This document shows, piece by piece, positions 8,333 to 17,365 of a stretch of DNA of 61,668 nt. This DNA comes from Saccharofermentans sp. GTDB taxonomy: Bacteria; Bacillota; Clostridia; Saccharofermentanales; Saccharofermentanaceae. The notes beneath the pieces are model-generated. The model was not told the origin of the DNA, ran no database searches, and was given only the letters and a program-made list of their open reading frames with translations. Each line of letters opens with the position of its first letter. Position 1 is the first letter of the stretch. Location: positions 1-61,668 of the forward strand of contig JAKSRI010000016.1 of the NCBI GenBank assembly GCA_024403695.1, given 5' to 3'. The position numbers and the translations under genes were made by a program.

Positions 8333-10096
8333 GCAGGAACCATATGCAGGGAGGTCAATATAGAAGCGATTGTCAACAGCTTCATAAATGATCTCATCTT
8401 CTGGTGTATTTCCACCGAAACGATACCAGTCAGAATGCAAAATCACGCGCAACTTCTGAGCCCCATCAGCCTGGAATGAATAACCCTTATATTCAACTTC
8501 GCGGAAATTAAATGCCGCCATTATACGTGACTTATGTCCATTGCGGACGATAGCATAAAGACAGTCTTTATTGCTATTACAATCGAGCCACATAAAGCCA
8601 TTATTCTCATAGTCCATCTTCCAGAACGCATCGTAGTTCTGATAGCAATTATTAAGCTCCTTCATATACGCCAAGAAAGCATCGTGGTTTGGATACTTAA
8701 GGAGGAGCCAATCCTGCTCTTTCTCCTCATCCCACTCGCGAAGCTGACCGAACTCGCTACCCATAAATAGAAGCTTTTTTCCTGGATGCATCATCATGTA
8801 CATATAAAGTGAACGAGCCTGAGGGAATTTGCCCTCGTACAGACCGCACATACGCTGCAAAATAGTTGCCTTACCATGGACCACCTCATCGTGTGACAGA
8901 GGAAGCAGATATTTCTCATTATAGAAATACATCATGGAGAACGTGAGCTTATGGTAACGATCCACTCTCTCATTAGGAGTTGACTGCAAAAATTCCAGGG
9001 TATCATGCATCCATCCGAGGTCCCACTTATAATCAAAGCCAAGTCCGCCGTACTCCACAGGCACAGTAACTTTAGGATAGTTTGTAGAATCCTCCGCGAT
9101 AAGCATAATGCCCTTATTCAAGTGCTTAAGACCATGGTTAAGTCCTTTGATAAAGTCCACTGCACCCTTGTTCACGCCTCGCTTCTCGTCGCCCTGCCAG
9201 TAAATAAGACGGGACACTGCGTCCATACGTATACCATCAAAATGGTACTCCTTAAGCCAATAATTTGCAGATGACTGAAGGAAACTTCTTACTTCTCCAC
9301 GGTAATGGATAAAGTTACAGCTACCCCACTCACTTATACCTACATCGTAGTGTGGATACTCATAGAGAGCATCTCCGTCATAACGGCGAAGTCCATAATC
9401 ATCGATGGCAAAATGGGCAGGAACAAAATCCAGAATTACTCCAATATCAGCCAGGTGGAACATCTCGATGGCTTTCTTCAGCTCAATAGCATCACCATAA
9501 CGTGATGTTGGAGCAAAATAACCTGTGTTCTGATAGCCCCAGCTGTTATCGCAAGGATACTCACAAAGAGGCATAAACTCCACGTAGTTATAACCCTTAT
9601 CCTTGAGATAAGGAATGATTAATTCAGCAAATTCCGTATAGGAATACCAGCTATCAGGAAGATCCTCAGGTTTGCGCCAGGAGCCCACATGACACTCATA
9701 AATATTAAGTGGCTTATCCATCATGTTAGAACGTGAATTCATCCACTTCTGATCTTTAAATTCGTATTTAATATCGCGAACTACAGACTTGTGATCAGGG
9801 CGAAGTTCCATACCAAATCCATATGGATCAGCATGGTCCACATATCCACCGTGATGGTTATGAATTCTGTATTCATATTTATCACCAGGCTTCACGTCCT
9901 CCAGAATAGTCTCATAGAACTTGCCATCCAGAGTCGGAGTCATAGTAATATATGTATCGTGAATAAGAAGATCTACATGATGTGCGCGTGGAGCATAGGT
10001 TCTGAAGTAACATCTGCTTCTGTCCTCAGAGAAATGAGCACCAAGATATTCGTGGGCATCAAAAATATTACCTGTTAAAAAACCATATAAATCCAT
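8312..10096 (-). CDS. glgB: 1,4-alpha-glucan branching enzyme
   Basis: The enzyme cuts alpha-1,4 glucan chains and rejoins them as alpha-1,6 branches during glycogen synthesis. It has 594 residues, shorter than the 630-730 of many family members. A CBM48-type N-terminal domain (about 15-110) precedes the GH13 barrel. The conserved regions are clear: DFVPAHF; GIRMDAVSRL with the nucleophile Asp near 290; IAEDST with the acid/base Glu near 333; and LSHDEVVHG near 402. GAGGGGAG precedes the ATG. No other glycogen gene is adjacent. The last 21 bases overlap the convergent SulP gene, so full-length transcripts of the two would be antisense at their ends. Confidence 0.95.
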   Translation of the reverse strand: MDLYGFLTGNIFDAHEYLGAHFSEDRSRCYFRTYAPRAHHVDLLIHDTYITMTPTLDGKFYETILEDVKPGDKYEYRIHNHHGGYVDHADPYGFGMELRPDHKSVVRDIKYEFKDQKWMNSRSNMMDKPLNIYECHVGSWRKPEDLPDSWYSYTEFAELIIPYLKDKGYNYVEFMPLCEYPCDNSWGYQNTGYFAPTSRYGDAIELKKAIEMFHLADIGVILDFVPAHFAIDDYGLRRYDGDALYEYPHYDVGISEWGSCNFIHYRGEVRSFLQSSANYWLKEYHFDGIRMDAVSRLIYWQGDEKRGVNKGAVDFIKGLNHGLKHLNKGIMLIAEDSTNYPKVTVPVEYGGLGFDYKWDLGWMHDTLEFLQSTPNERVDRYHKLTFSMMYFYNEKYLLPLSHDEVVHGKATILQRMCGLYEGKFPQARSLYMYMMMHPGKKLLFMGSEFGQLREWDEEKEQDWLLLKYPNHDAFLAYMKELNNCYQNYDAFWKMDYENNGFMWLDCNSNKDCLYAIVRNGHKSRIMAAFNFREVEYKGYSFQADGAQKLRVILHSDWYRFGGNTPEDEIIYEAVDNRFYIDLPAYGSCLLEVID

Positions 10097-10270
10097 GTGA
10101 AACTCCCCTCTTCACATCTATTTGACTATCGTCTATTAATTATCTATTATCAATTTACAACGACGCAGTGAAAATTTGAACTTACGATTCAAGAGATGCG
10201 TAAAATAATGGACAAGCGTGAAAAATAGTACAATAATATAAGTATTCTATAAATAATCGAGGGTAAGATT

Positions 10271-10798
10271 ATGGATTTGAGAGAAAAAAAGACGAGGAGG
10301 AGCATCTTCAATGCCTTCCTCAAAATTCGCGCGAGCAAACCGTTGGAGAAAATCACTATTAAGGAACTGGCGGAAGAAGCAGAGATTAGTAAAGCAACTT
10401 TCTATCTTCACTACAGAGATGTATTTGATTTGTCCGACACACTTCAGAATGAGACAATTCAGAACATCGTAAATAACATTCAGGATCCACAGGACATGCT
10501 TAAGAATCCTGAGAAGGTATTCCTTTCCATGATTAGTGCATTTAGTGCCAATCAGAGTCTCGTGGATATCCTCTTCTCATCATCACAGTATGCCAAGCTT
10601 CCTATTCTGGTAGAGCAGTCCATCAAGGCAAAGGTATTCGAGGTTTTCCCTGAATACAAAAACAACCCAGTAATCATTACAAAGCTTAGCTTCATGATCA
10701 TGGGATGTTTCTATGCCTACATTAATAATCGTAATATTGCTAACGAAGAGGAACTTCTCGCAACTATCGGAAACACTCTTAAGATACTGGCAATTTAA
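10271..10798 (+). CDS. TetR/AcrR-type transcriptional regulator
   Basis: The protein has 175 residues. The N-terminal 55 residues form a TetR helix-turn-helix: RRSIFNAFLKI, then ITIKELAEEAEISKATFY, LHYRDVFDL. The C-terminal helical domain is likely to bind a ligand and dimerise; its ligand is unknown. GAGGG lies before the ATG. It is divergent from glgB, about 175 bases away, and ends four bases from the convergent GNAT gene, so its regulatory target is not obvious. TetR proteins commonly control themselves and a neighbour. Confidence 0.85.
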   Translation: MDLREKKTRRSIFNAFLKIRASKPLEKITIKELAEEAEISKATFYLHYRDVFDLSDTLQNETIQNIVNNIQDPQDMLKNPEKVFLSMISAFSANQSLVDILFSSSQYAKLPILVEQSIKAKVFEVFPEYKNNPVIITKLSFMIMGCFYAYINNRNIANEEELLATIGNTLKILAI

Positions 10799-10802
10799 TT
10801 AA

Positions 10803-11237
10803 TCACAACCACGTAATAAACGCGGTTTTATCAGAAGAGTTATAGCCGGCCCTGGAGTAAAAATCCAGGGTCGCTTTTTCTTTGGAACCAGTGAGAAGCA
10901 TCATCTTATAGCAGTTTTCTTCCTTTGCCAGGGCTTTCGCATAATCCAGACACTGCGTTGCCAGACCACGTCCCCTGTAATCCTTGTGGGTAACCACGTT
11001 CTCTACGAAAGCATAAGGGCGCACTCCGCGTGTGAGGTTAGGAATAATTACGCACACACATGATGACACGATGGTGCCATCCATTTCGCACACGATAATG
11101 TGGTGGTTAGGGTCCGTCATAATCTCGTCCCACACGCTAGCAAGGTGCTCATCCATTGGTGGCACACTGTCCTCGTGAAGGTACAGATACAGGTTCAAAA
11201 GTCCCTGCAGGTCATTAGGCTTAGCTTCTCTAATCAT
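10803..11237 (-). CDS. GNAT-family N-acetyltransferase
   Basis: The 144-residue protein has the GNAT fold: an N-terminal MIREAKPNDLQGLLNLY helix, central strands, and the acetyl-CoA loop RGRGLATQ near residue 92. GNAT enzymes transfer an acetyl group from acetyl-CoA to an amine; the acceptor is not predictable here. Its ATG comes four bases after the stop of the dehydrogenase-propeller gene, which indicates translational coupling in one transcript. The C-terminus ends FITWL. Confidence 0.85.
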   Translation of the reverse strand: MIREAKPNDLQGLLNLYLYLHEDSVPPMDEHLASVWDEIMTDPNHHIIVCEMDGTIVSSCVCVIIPNLTRGVRPYAFVENVVTHKDYRGRGLATQCLDYAKALAKEENCYKMMLLTGSKEKATLDFYSRAGYNSSDKTAFITWL

Positions 11238-11240
11238 GTT

Positions 11241-13154
11241 TTACACATTCTTTCTGTAACGCACATACGCGAATTTGGTGCTGTCTGGTGACCAGGAATT
11301 AACATTAATTGTTCCCTGTCCTCCGAAGAGTGTAACCACTGTCTTAAGGTCAGAGCAGTCGCTATTCATGAGACGAAGCTCTACCATCTTATTTGGCACG
11401 TGATCACCTGGCCACAAGTCACCCTTGTAATAAGATATCATAACGATCTTACTGCCATCAGGCGAAATGTGTGGGAACCATGTGTTGAACTTGTTATCAG
11501 AAGTGAGCTGCTCCTGACAAGTGCCGTCAGCCTTCATTCTCCACGCCTGCATAAGACCTGTTCGCACGCTGTTGAAGTAAATATACTCACCCTTAGTGTC
11601 GTATTCACAGCCGTCATTAAGGCCAGGTGCTGTTGTCAGACGAACCTCCTGTCCATCCTTATCGCGGGCATATACGTCATACTCACCGCCACGCTCAGCA
11701 CAGTAACAGTAAGTCTTGTCATCAGGTGTAATACCGTGGAGATAGCTTGGCGCCTCTGGAGTAATAAGCTCCACAACACCGTCATCGATGCCCACAGTAT
11801 AGATGCGTGAACGACCATCCTGAGTCTCATCACTGACGGAGATTCTGCTGTCGTCAGAAGACAGCACGTGATCGTTATTAATTGTGCAAAGACCCTCTGT
11901 CTCGATAAGCGTAGACTCACCGGATGCGAGGTCATACTTATATACATGACCCTCAGAGTTATATACCAGGAACTTGCCGTCGTGGGACCAGTTTGGAGCC
12001 TCTATTACCTTCTCGAAGGTAGCAAGTGTCTCTACCTCGCCTGTTGCTGTATCGTAGACCTCCAGGAAAGAAGTTGTGTTAGATCTATCCCACACATCTT
12101 CCTTATCAAAGTAAACACCCTTACCCCAGACATCCTCTGTATCGAGGTTAATATCCTCAGCAGTCTCCCAAGGATAGAGCATGCCCCACTGGTTACGAAG
12201 TGAGTCCATCCACTTCATCATACGAACTGTCTCGTCAAGGTCGATGGATGTTGCTTCCTTCTTACCGTTAAGGATAGCATCGCGGCACTCGAGCACCTCA
12301 TACTCATAACCATTAACCATAATAGGAAGGTCAACACGCTCCTTAAGATTGCCATCTACGTCATAAATCTCATACCATCTTGGAACGTTAATTTCCTCGA
12401 AGTAAAGAACACCCTTATCACCAACTACCTTACAGTAATTGGAATACTTTTCCACGCCAAAAGAGCTCTTAATTTTAGCCATATTCTTGTTCTTGTAAGT
12501 GATGATTGTCTCGTTGTCGAGGTCCACGCCGTGCTCGTTATAGTTACAGCCAGTCTTTACCTTCTCGATGTCTGTTCCGAGATACATAAGAGCCATAGTA
12601 AGTGAATAAATACCGAGATCGAGAAGCGCACCGCCACAGAGCTCAGGCTTCTCCAGACGCTCTATGCCGCGACCTGTGATTCCAAAATCTGTCTCGAGAT
12701 AGTGAGCTTCACCGATCTTACCACTATCGATAATATCCTTCAGAATTTGACGGGAAGGCTCATATCTTGTCCACATAGCTTCGGCCAGGAAAGTACCCTT
12801 CTCACGTGACTTATTAATCACTTCCAGTGTCTGCTTTGTATTAGCACAGAAAGCTTTCTCCACCAGGAGGTTACGTCCATGTTCGATGCACAGAAGCGCA
12901 TTCTTATAGTGCTCTGAATGAGGTGTCGCGATATAGATGAGATCAACATTATCGTCCTGAGCCAATTCCTCATAAGAGCCGTAAGCCTTCTCGAATCCCC
13001 ATTTATCAGCGAAGTCCTGTGCCTTCTGAAGAGTTCTAGAAGCCACCGCATATGGCTTAACTTTATCCTTAATTCCATTAACTGCCTCTGCCATAGCAGC
13101 CGCAATATGTCCTGCGCCAAGAATGGCGATATTAATCACGCGTGAATTATCCAT
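11241..13154 (-). CDS. Gfo/Idh/MocA-type dehydrogenase fused to a PD40/TolB-like beta-propeller
   Basis: The protein has about 637 residues from ATG 13154, chosen because CGGAGGTG lies just upstream. Residues 1-330 form a Gfo/Idh/MocA oxidoreductase: the Rossmann loop GAGHIAAAM near residue 10, IATPHSEHY near 75, EKAFC in place of the usual EKP motif, and the family's beta-sheet domain. These enzymes oxidise or reduce sugars or inositols with NAD(P). Residues about 350-637 are a second module of repeated blades (APNWSHDGKFLVYN, GITPDDKTYC, FPHISPDGSKI, SWSPDSTKFAYV) typical of PD40/TolB propellers. The two modules run in one frame with no internal stop. No signal peptide is present, so it is cytoplasmic. 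It is followed by the coupled GNAT gene. A fusion of these two folds is unusual; the propeller may bind a glycan or nucleotide-sugar substrate, but this is a guess. Confidence 0.85.
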   Translation of the reverse strand: MDNSRVINIAILGAGHIAAAMAEAVNGIKDKVKPYAVASRTLQKAQDFADKWGFEKAYGSYEELAQDDNVDLIYIATPHSEHYKNALLCIEHGRNLLVEKAFCANTKQTLEVINKSREKGTFLAEAMWTRYEPSRQILKDIIDSGKIGEAHYLETDFGITGRGIERLEKPELCGGALLDLGIYSLTMALMYLGTDIEKVKTGCNYNEHGVDLDNETIITYKNKNMAKIKSSFGVEKYSNYCKVVGDKGVLYFEEINVPRWYEIYDVDGNLKERVDLPIMVNGYEYEVLECRDAILNGKKEATSIDLDETVRMMKWMDSLRNQWGMLYPWETAEDINLDTEDVWGKGVYFDKEDVWDRSNTTSFLEVYDTATGEVETLATFEKVIEAPNWSHDGKFLVYNSEGHVYKYDLASGESTLIETEGLCTINNDHVLSSDDSRISVSDETQDGRSRIYTVGIDDGVVELITPEAPSYLHGITPDDKTYCYCAERGGEYDVYARDKDGQEVRLTTAPGLNDGCEYDTKGEYIYFNSVRTGLMQAWRMKADGTCQEQLTSDNKFNTWFPHISPDGSKIVMISYYKGDLWPGDHVPNKMVELRLMNSDCSDLKTVVTLFGGQGTINVNSWSPDSTKFAYVRYRKNV

Positions 13155-13159
13155 AAAAA

Positions 13160-13201
13160 CACCTCCGAACAATTACCTATATTGTAATGTATTCGGAGGT
13201 G
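13160..13201 (-). promoter_or_regulatory. Hairpin that would terminate MATE readthrough and bury the next RBS
   Basis: In the leftward transcript, CACCTCCGAA (13201-13192) pairs perfectly with TTCGGAGGTG (13169-13160). The inner arms ATTAC/GTAAT (13188-13184 and 13176-13172) extend it. The 3' arm is the Shine-Dalgarno sequence of the dehydrogenase-propeller gene, and it is followed by TTTTTATGG. It therefore looks both like a terminator for the MATE gene and like a ribosome-site lock. Confidence 0.65.
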
Positions 13202-13202
13202 A

Positions 13203-13232
13203 AATATATCTGTTGTATTTGGTTTTTATCAA
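13203..13232 (-). promoter_or_regulatory. Predicted promoter of the dehydrogenase-propeller gene
   Basis: TTGATA (13232-13227), an 18-base spacer and TATATT (13208-13203) match a housekeeping promoter. The -35 box overlaps the MATE stop codon. The expected start, near 13196, falls inside the 5' arm of the hairpin at 13160-13201, so this transcript would lack half of that arm. Confidence 0.5.
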
Positions 13233-14584
13233 TTCAACTTCTTGAACTTATACTTACGCCAAGGGCCTGTGTAGAATCTGATTACACAGATAATTCCTGT
13301 AAGACTCCATGTCAGTCCGTTAGTGTACCAGGCAGCCATGTGATCCAGGTTAAATAGTCCAATCAGAAGGAATACAAATCCGATTCTGCCCACAACTTCT
13401 ACCACACCATTCATCATGGAAAAGAACACATCACCAACACCATTAAGAAGGCCACGCATTACATAAATGAGACCAAGGAAAATATACATAAGGCTGGTGA
13501 ACTTAAGACCTGCACTACCGATATCAATAACGGCCGCATCATCAACGAAGAGACCAACCAGCTGACGTCCAAAAGTATACATAACAAAGATCATGAGAGC
13601 TGAGAAAGCGCTGATAAGAACCAGTCCTCTCTTAGCCGCTGATTTGATACGATCCAGCTTGCCGGCACCAAAATTCTGACCAGCAAAAGTAGACATCGTA
13701 ATTCCCAGAGTGTTATATGGCTGCTGAACCAGCTGCTCGAGACGGTTAGTGGATGTGTACGCCGCCATAATATTTACTCCAAAACCATTAACAACGGACT
13801 GCAAAACCGCGCACGAAATGGCGATGGTGGAGGACTGCGCAGCAAGTGGAAGTCCCATTCTGACTTCGCGCTTAATAATGTCTGTTCTAATTCTAAAGTG
13901 TCTGCGCTCCAATCTCAGATAAGGGTTAATGTGCATGCCATAGAGGATGGAACCGATAGCGGCAATGCACTGTGAGATAACGGTGGCGAAAGCGGCTCCA
14001 CCAACACCCCAGTGGAACTTAACAACAAAAAGAAGATCCAGACCCACGTTAACAATAGAAGCCACAAGCAGGAATTTAAGCGGTGTCTTAGAGTCCCCAA
14101 GTGATCTCAAAATAGCAGAAATACTGTTATAAACAGCGTTGATAAAATTAAATCCACACACAATTCTCATATATGTAAGTGCATAGTGGAAGTTCTCAGT
14201 TGGAACTCTCATAAGAACAAGTATTGGCTTGGCACAACCTGCGCCGATAACACTCATGAGAAGGCCAGAGAACAGCGTAACATATACAGCCTGAGCGATA
14301 CTGATTTTTACCTCTTCCTCCTGCTTAGCACCAAAGAACTGAGATACCAGAATTCCGATACCTGTACCAAGTCCCAAGCAAAGTGAGAACACCAGAAAGT
14401 TCAGTGAACCGATAGAACCAACTGCACCGAGCGCATCCTTACCAACATACTTTCCTACGATGGCTGAATCTACCAGGTTATACAGCTGCTGGAAAACGTT
14501 TCCAAGCAAAAGCGGCATAGTAAACGCCAGCAAATGCCTGGTTACGTTGCCGCTTGTCATATCTCTTGTACTACTATTAGCCAT
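13229..14584 (-). CDS. MATE-family multidrug/metabolite exporter
   Basis: About 451 residues with twelve predicted hydrophobic helices in two similar halves. The N-terminal region (LLAFTMPLLLGNVFQQLYNLVDS) is characteristic of MATE proteins, which export cationic drugs or metabolites using a sodium or proton gradient. ATG at 14584 is preferred over the one at 14590, because GAGG is only one base from the latter but six from the former. The gene follows the epimerase gene on the same strand after about 115 bases. It precedes the dehydrogenase-propeller gene, separated by a terminator-like hairpin. The exported substrate is unknown. Confidence 0.92.
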   Translation of the reverse strand: MANSSTRDMTSGNVTRHLLAFTMPLLLGNVFQQLYNLVDSAIVGKYVGKDALGAVGSIGSLNFLVFSLCLGLGTGIGILVSQFFGAKQEEEVKISIAQAVYVTLFSGLLMSVIGAGCAKPILVLMRVPTENFHYALTYMRIVCGFNFINAVYNSISAILRSLGDSKTPLKFLLVASIVNVGLDLLFVVKFHWGVGGAAFATVISQCIAAIGSILYGMHINPYLRLERRHFRIRTDIIKREVRMGLPLAAQSSTIAISCAVLQSVVNGFGVNIMAAYTSTNRLEQLVQQPYNTLGITMSTFAGQNFGAGKLDRIKSAAKRGLVLISAFSALMIFVMYTFGRQLVGLFVDDAAVIDIGSAGLKFTSLMYIFLGLIYVMRGLLNGVGDVFFSMMNGVVEVVGRIGFVFLLIGLFNLDHMAAWYTNGLTWSLTGIICVIRFYTGPWRKYKFKKLN

Positions 14585-14698
14585 ATCCATACCTCATTAC
14601 TTCAAAAACCATTGTGAATTCTACCACTTTAGTTAATGAGGAATATCAATATTTTGACTATTTTTATTACTTTTTGCTTATCAAAATTTCATGAAAAA

Positions 14699-15673
14699 TT
14701 AGGAGTATTCGTGATTTGTATTGTATAGTTTTTCACCTGCCAGGAAAGCGCGCGCACGCTCCAAATTCCATGCCACATGCTCACGAATATCTTCCATACT
14801 GTCAAACTCCAGCCCGAAAGTATTCTTCACCTTACTTACATCATAAACTGCACACTGAGCTGGCTCACCGTTAACGATAAGTTTGCTCTTAGATTCAGGT
14901 ACCATCTCTAATGCGATGGCAGCAATCTCATGCCAGTTGATTCTGTTCTTGCCAAGGGCGAAGAAAATCTCCTCGTTAAGGTCGCTTTCCATAAGATCCG
15001 CATAGACTTTCGCGATCTGTCTGCCTGACAGGAACTGTGTTCCGTCGTTAGCGTCGTAAACCAGATCCTCGCCTGACAATACCTTTAGCGCCATAGTGTA
15101 GAAACGCTGGTCTGACTGGGAAGCACCACCCTCCACAATAGGGTTGGAAAAAGTGTAGCCTGGACGGATGATGTTACGGCGAAGGGTTACCTTGTCGCCA
15201 TAGCCACCCTGAGCGCTGTAATACTGACGGAAGCCGAGACAGTACACCTCGGACGCTGCTTTTGTAGAGCCGTAGAGGTCTGTAGGTCTGTATGCGCATG
15301 TCTCATCGAGGCCATCACCCAGGTCACCTGTAGCTGCTGTAGAGCTTGTATAGATGAAGTTCTTAAGTCCGTTACGAGCCGCTGCATCAAGGAGGAACGC
15401 GGTCTCACGTGTATCGTGGTCAAGCATATTAACAGGGTCATTACCCCATCCGAGAGCAATATGAATAAGTCCATCGCATCCCTTAAGCGCACCCTCAATT
15501 AACTCGTGGTTATGCATTGTTCCTTCTACAAGAGTCACACCCGCCATTGTCTTATATGCAGGGACTCTGTCGATAGTACGAGTAAGCATCACCACCTCGT
15601 GACCGCGACTTAACAACTCACGAACTACATTCTGGCCAATATTACCTGTTCCACCTGTAACAAAAATCTTCAT
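14699..15673 (-). CDS. NAD(P)-dependent epimerase/dehydratase
   Basis: The 324-residue protein is an extended short-chain dehydrogenase. It has the glycine-rich nucleotide loop TGGTGNIG at residues 7-14, a central YTSSTAATG strand, and the catalytic YGSTKAASE (Tyr-xxx-Lys). Such enzymes epimerise, dehydrate or reduce nucleotide sugars or related compounds. The substrate is not evident. It lies upstream of the MATE gene on the same strand and is divergent from the metallo-beta-lactamase-fold gene. I see no signal peptide. Confidence 0.88.
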   Translation of the reverse strand: MKIFVTGGTGNIGQNVVRELLSRGHEVVMLTRTIDRVPAYKTMAGVTLVEGTMHNHELIEGALKGCDGLIHIALGWGNDPVNMLDHDTRETAFLLDAAARNGLKNFIYTSSTAATGDLGDGLDETCAYRPTDLYGSTKAASEVYCLGFRQYYSAQGGYGDKVTLRRNIIRPGYTFSNPIVEGGASQSDQRFYTMALKVLSGEDLVYDANDGTQFLSGRQIAKVYADLMESDLNEEIFFALGKNRINWHEIAAIALEMVPESKSKLIVNGEPAQCAVYDVSKVKNTFGLEFDSMEDIREHVAWNLERARAFLAGEKLYNTNHEYS

Positions 15674-15787
15674 AAATATCTCCTGTGATATTATTTCTAT
15701 GATTAGATTTTAAAGATTAAGTCTGCTATCTTATACCAAAGAATTAATTTTTTTATTAAAGATTTGATTGAGAGGGCATTTTTACTT

Positions 15788-16696
15788 ATGTTCATAAACA
15801 ATTTTTCCACACCTGATACTGTAAAGGGAATTACTATCCATAATGTGTCCCCTGTGAGAGGCGGAGACAGCTTTTTATTAGTGTGTAACGATGTTACATT
15901 CCTTTATGATACGGGCTTTGGCTACTGTTCTGAGGTTCTTTACGAGAATGTGCGTAAAGCACTCGGCGAACGCCCTCTCGACTACATTTTGCTCACACAT
16001 TCCCACTACGATCACGCCATGGGAAGCGCTTATCTGAGTGTGATGTACCCTGATGTGAAGGTTGTGGCCTTCTCTTATGCTGCGAAAATTCTCGAGAAGA
16101 CATCCGCACGAATCGTTATGCGCAGTCTGAACAAAAAGGCAGCCGAGATGCACGGTATCACAGAATTTAATGACTATGTGGATCACCTTCACGCTGATAT
16201 TACAGTAGAAGATAACGAGATTATTATGCTGGGATCCCATGCTGTACGCGTTATTTCTCTCCCTGGCCACACAAAGGACTGCGTGGCATATTATCTCGAA
16301 GATGAGAAAATCATGTTGGGTACTGAGACTCTTGGCATGTACGTTGCCGATGGTCTGGTAATGCCATCCTTCCTGGTGGGATATCAGATGTCTCTGGAAT
16401 CAATTGCAAAAATTCAGGAGTACGATATCGAGTCCTATTTTATCCCTCACTGGGGTCTCATAAGTGGCGAAGATGTACAGATTTTCTTCGATGACTCATA
16501 TAAAGGCCATGTCCTGGGTCACGATACAATCGTTGATAACTATAAGGCTGGCAAGGGTCATGAAGAGATCTTCGGACTTTTCCAGGATCTGTACTACACA
16601 CCACTAGTTCAGGAAGTTTATCCATTCGCAGCATTCAAGGTGAATACTGATATTCAGATTCCTATGGTACTTAGAGAAGAAGGGTTGATGGAATAA
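15788..16696 (+). CDS. Metallo-beta-lactamase-fold hydrolase
   Basis: About 302 residues. The metal-binding signature HSHYDH is near residue 71, followed by LPGHTKDC (metal His) and a late IPHWG motif. The fold covers thioesterases, lactonases, phosphodiesterases and redox enzymes, so the reaction is open. ATG 15788 is preferred over an upstream TTG because GAGAGGG lies 11 bases before it. It is divergent from the epimerase gene and ends four bases before the convergent hicB stop. No signal peptide is present. Confidence 0.85.
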   Translation: MFINNFSTPDTVKGITIHNVSPVRGGDSFLLVCNDVTFLYDTGFGYCSEVLYENVRKALGERPLDYILLTHSHYDHAMGSAYLSVMYPDVKVVAFSYAAKILEKTSARIVMRSLNKKAAEMHGITEFNDYVDHLHADITVEDNEIIMLGSHAVRVISLPGHTKDCVAYYLEDEKIMLGTETLGMYVADGLVMPSFLVGYQMSLESIAKIQEYDIESYFIPHWGLISGEDVQIFFDDSYKGHVLGHDTIVDNYKAGKGHEEIFGLFQDLYYTPLVQEVYPFAAFKVNTDIQIPMVLREEGLME

Positions 16697-16700
16697 CTGG

Positions 16701-17039
16701 TTATACTTTCTCCATAAATCCTAATAATGCTGTCTCGACAACAGAGTTCAGAGATATTTTATGCTCAGCTGCATAAATGGCAGCATTTTTATGAAGTTCA
16801 GGAGAAATTCGTATATTAAATGTTCCTTTATATGCTTTTTCAGGCTCCGTACCACGAGATGCACATAATTCTAAATAGTCATCTACTGCTGTATGGAAAT
16901 CATTTATCAAATCTTTGGCATTCTCTCCTTCGTATGAAATCAAAGATCTTATGCCCTGTACCTTTCCATAAAATACTTCGTCTTCCTCCGAAAACTCGAT
17001 ATTACCAATATAGCCTCTATATTCAATAGTACTACTCAT
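16701..17039 (-). CDS. hicB: HicB-type antitoxin
   Basis: The 112-residue protein has an N-terminal HicB fold (YIGNIEFSEEDEVFYGKVQG, then the SYEGE region) that binds and blocks the toxin. A C-terminal ribbon-helix-helix segment (TFNIRISPELHKNAAIYA) should bind DNA. Its first eight bases overlap the end of hicA, the usual toxin-first order of this type II system. HicB proteins with a DNA-binding tail normally repress their own operon; a palindrome overlapping the promoter at 17366-17381 is a candidate site. Confidence 0.88.
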   Translation of the reverse strand: MSSTIEYRGYIGNIEFSEEDEVFYGKVQGIRSLISYEGENAKDLINDFHTAVDDYLELCASRGTEPEKAYKGTFNIRISPELHKNAAIYAAEHKISLNSVVETALLGFMEKV

Positions 17040-17292
17040 CCCAAAATCCCTCCTGCTCTATTAAGTTATGTAAATCCCTTATAACATACTGCTTTAATTC
17101 TTTTTGCGGGTGTGGCTTATGTAATAAAATATCTGCATGACCTTCCATCACAAATCTAACACGAGATCCGCTTGTTCTTCCCATGTTATTTTGCATATAT
17201 CCATAATGCTCCAAAAGAACGGTCACATCAGAAAATGTAATATCTCTTCCATACGCTTTTAACTTTTGTTCAATTACTTTCCAACGCGCCAT
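17032..17292 (-). CDS. hicA: HicA-type mRNA interferase toxin
   Basis: The 86-residue protein fits the small HicA double-stranded-RNA-binding-like fold. These toxins cleave mRNA when not bound by HicB. The catalytic His is most likely in the segment VRFVMEGHADILLHKPHPQKE. It is rather longer than the 60-80 residues typical of HicA. AGGGGG precedes the ATG. It ends with TAG, the only TAG terminator I found among the genes of this window, and that stop lies inside the start region of hicB. Confidence 0.82.
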   Translation of the reverse strand: MARWKVIEQKLKAYGRDITFSDVTVLLEHYGYMQNNMGRTSGSRVRFVMEGHADILLHKPHPQKELKQYVIRDLHNLIEQEGFWDE

Positions 17293-17342
17293 TTCTACCC
17301 CCTAATAATACAATAATATTCATTTGTTTTGCAACTATTTTT

Positions 17343-17363
17343 AGTACCACTTTGTGCCAAAAC
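17343..17363. repeat. Orphan left half of a GTACCA-type element
   Basis: The stretch has AGTACCA then GTGCCAAAA, closely matching the left half of the unit at 5228-5248. No TGGTACT partner follows. It lies between hicA and its promoter, inside the hicAB leader. Confidence 0.35.
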
Positions 17364-17365
17364 GT

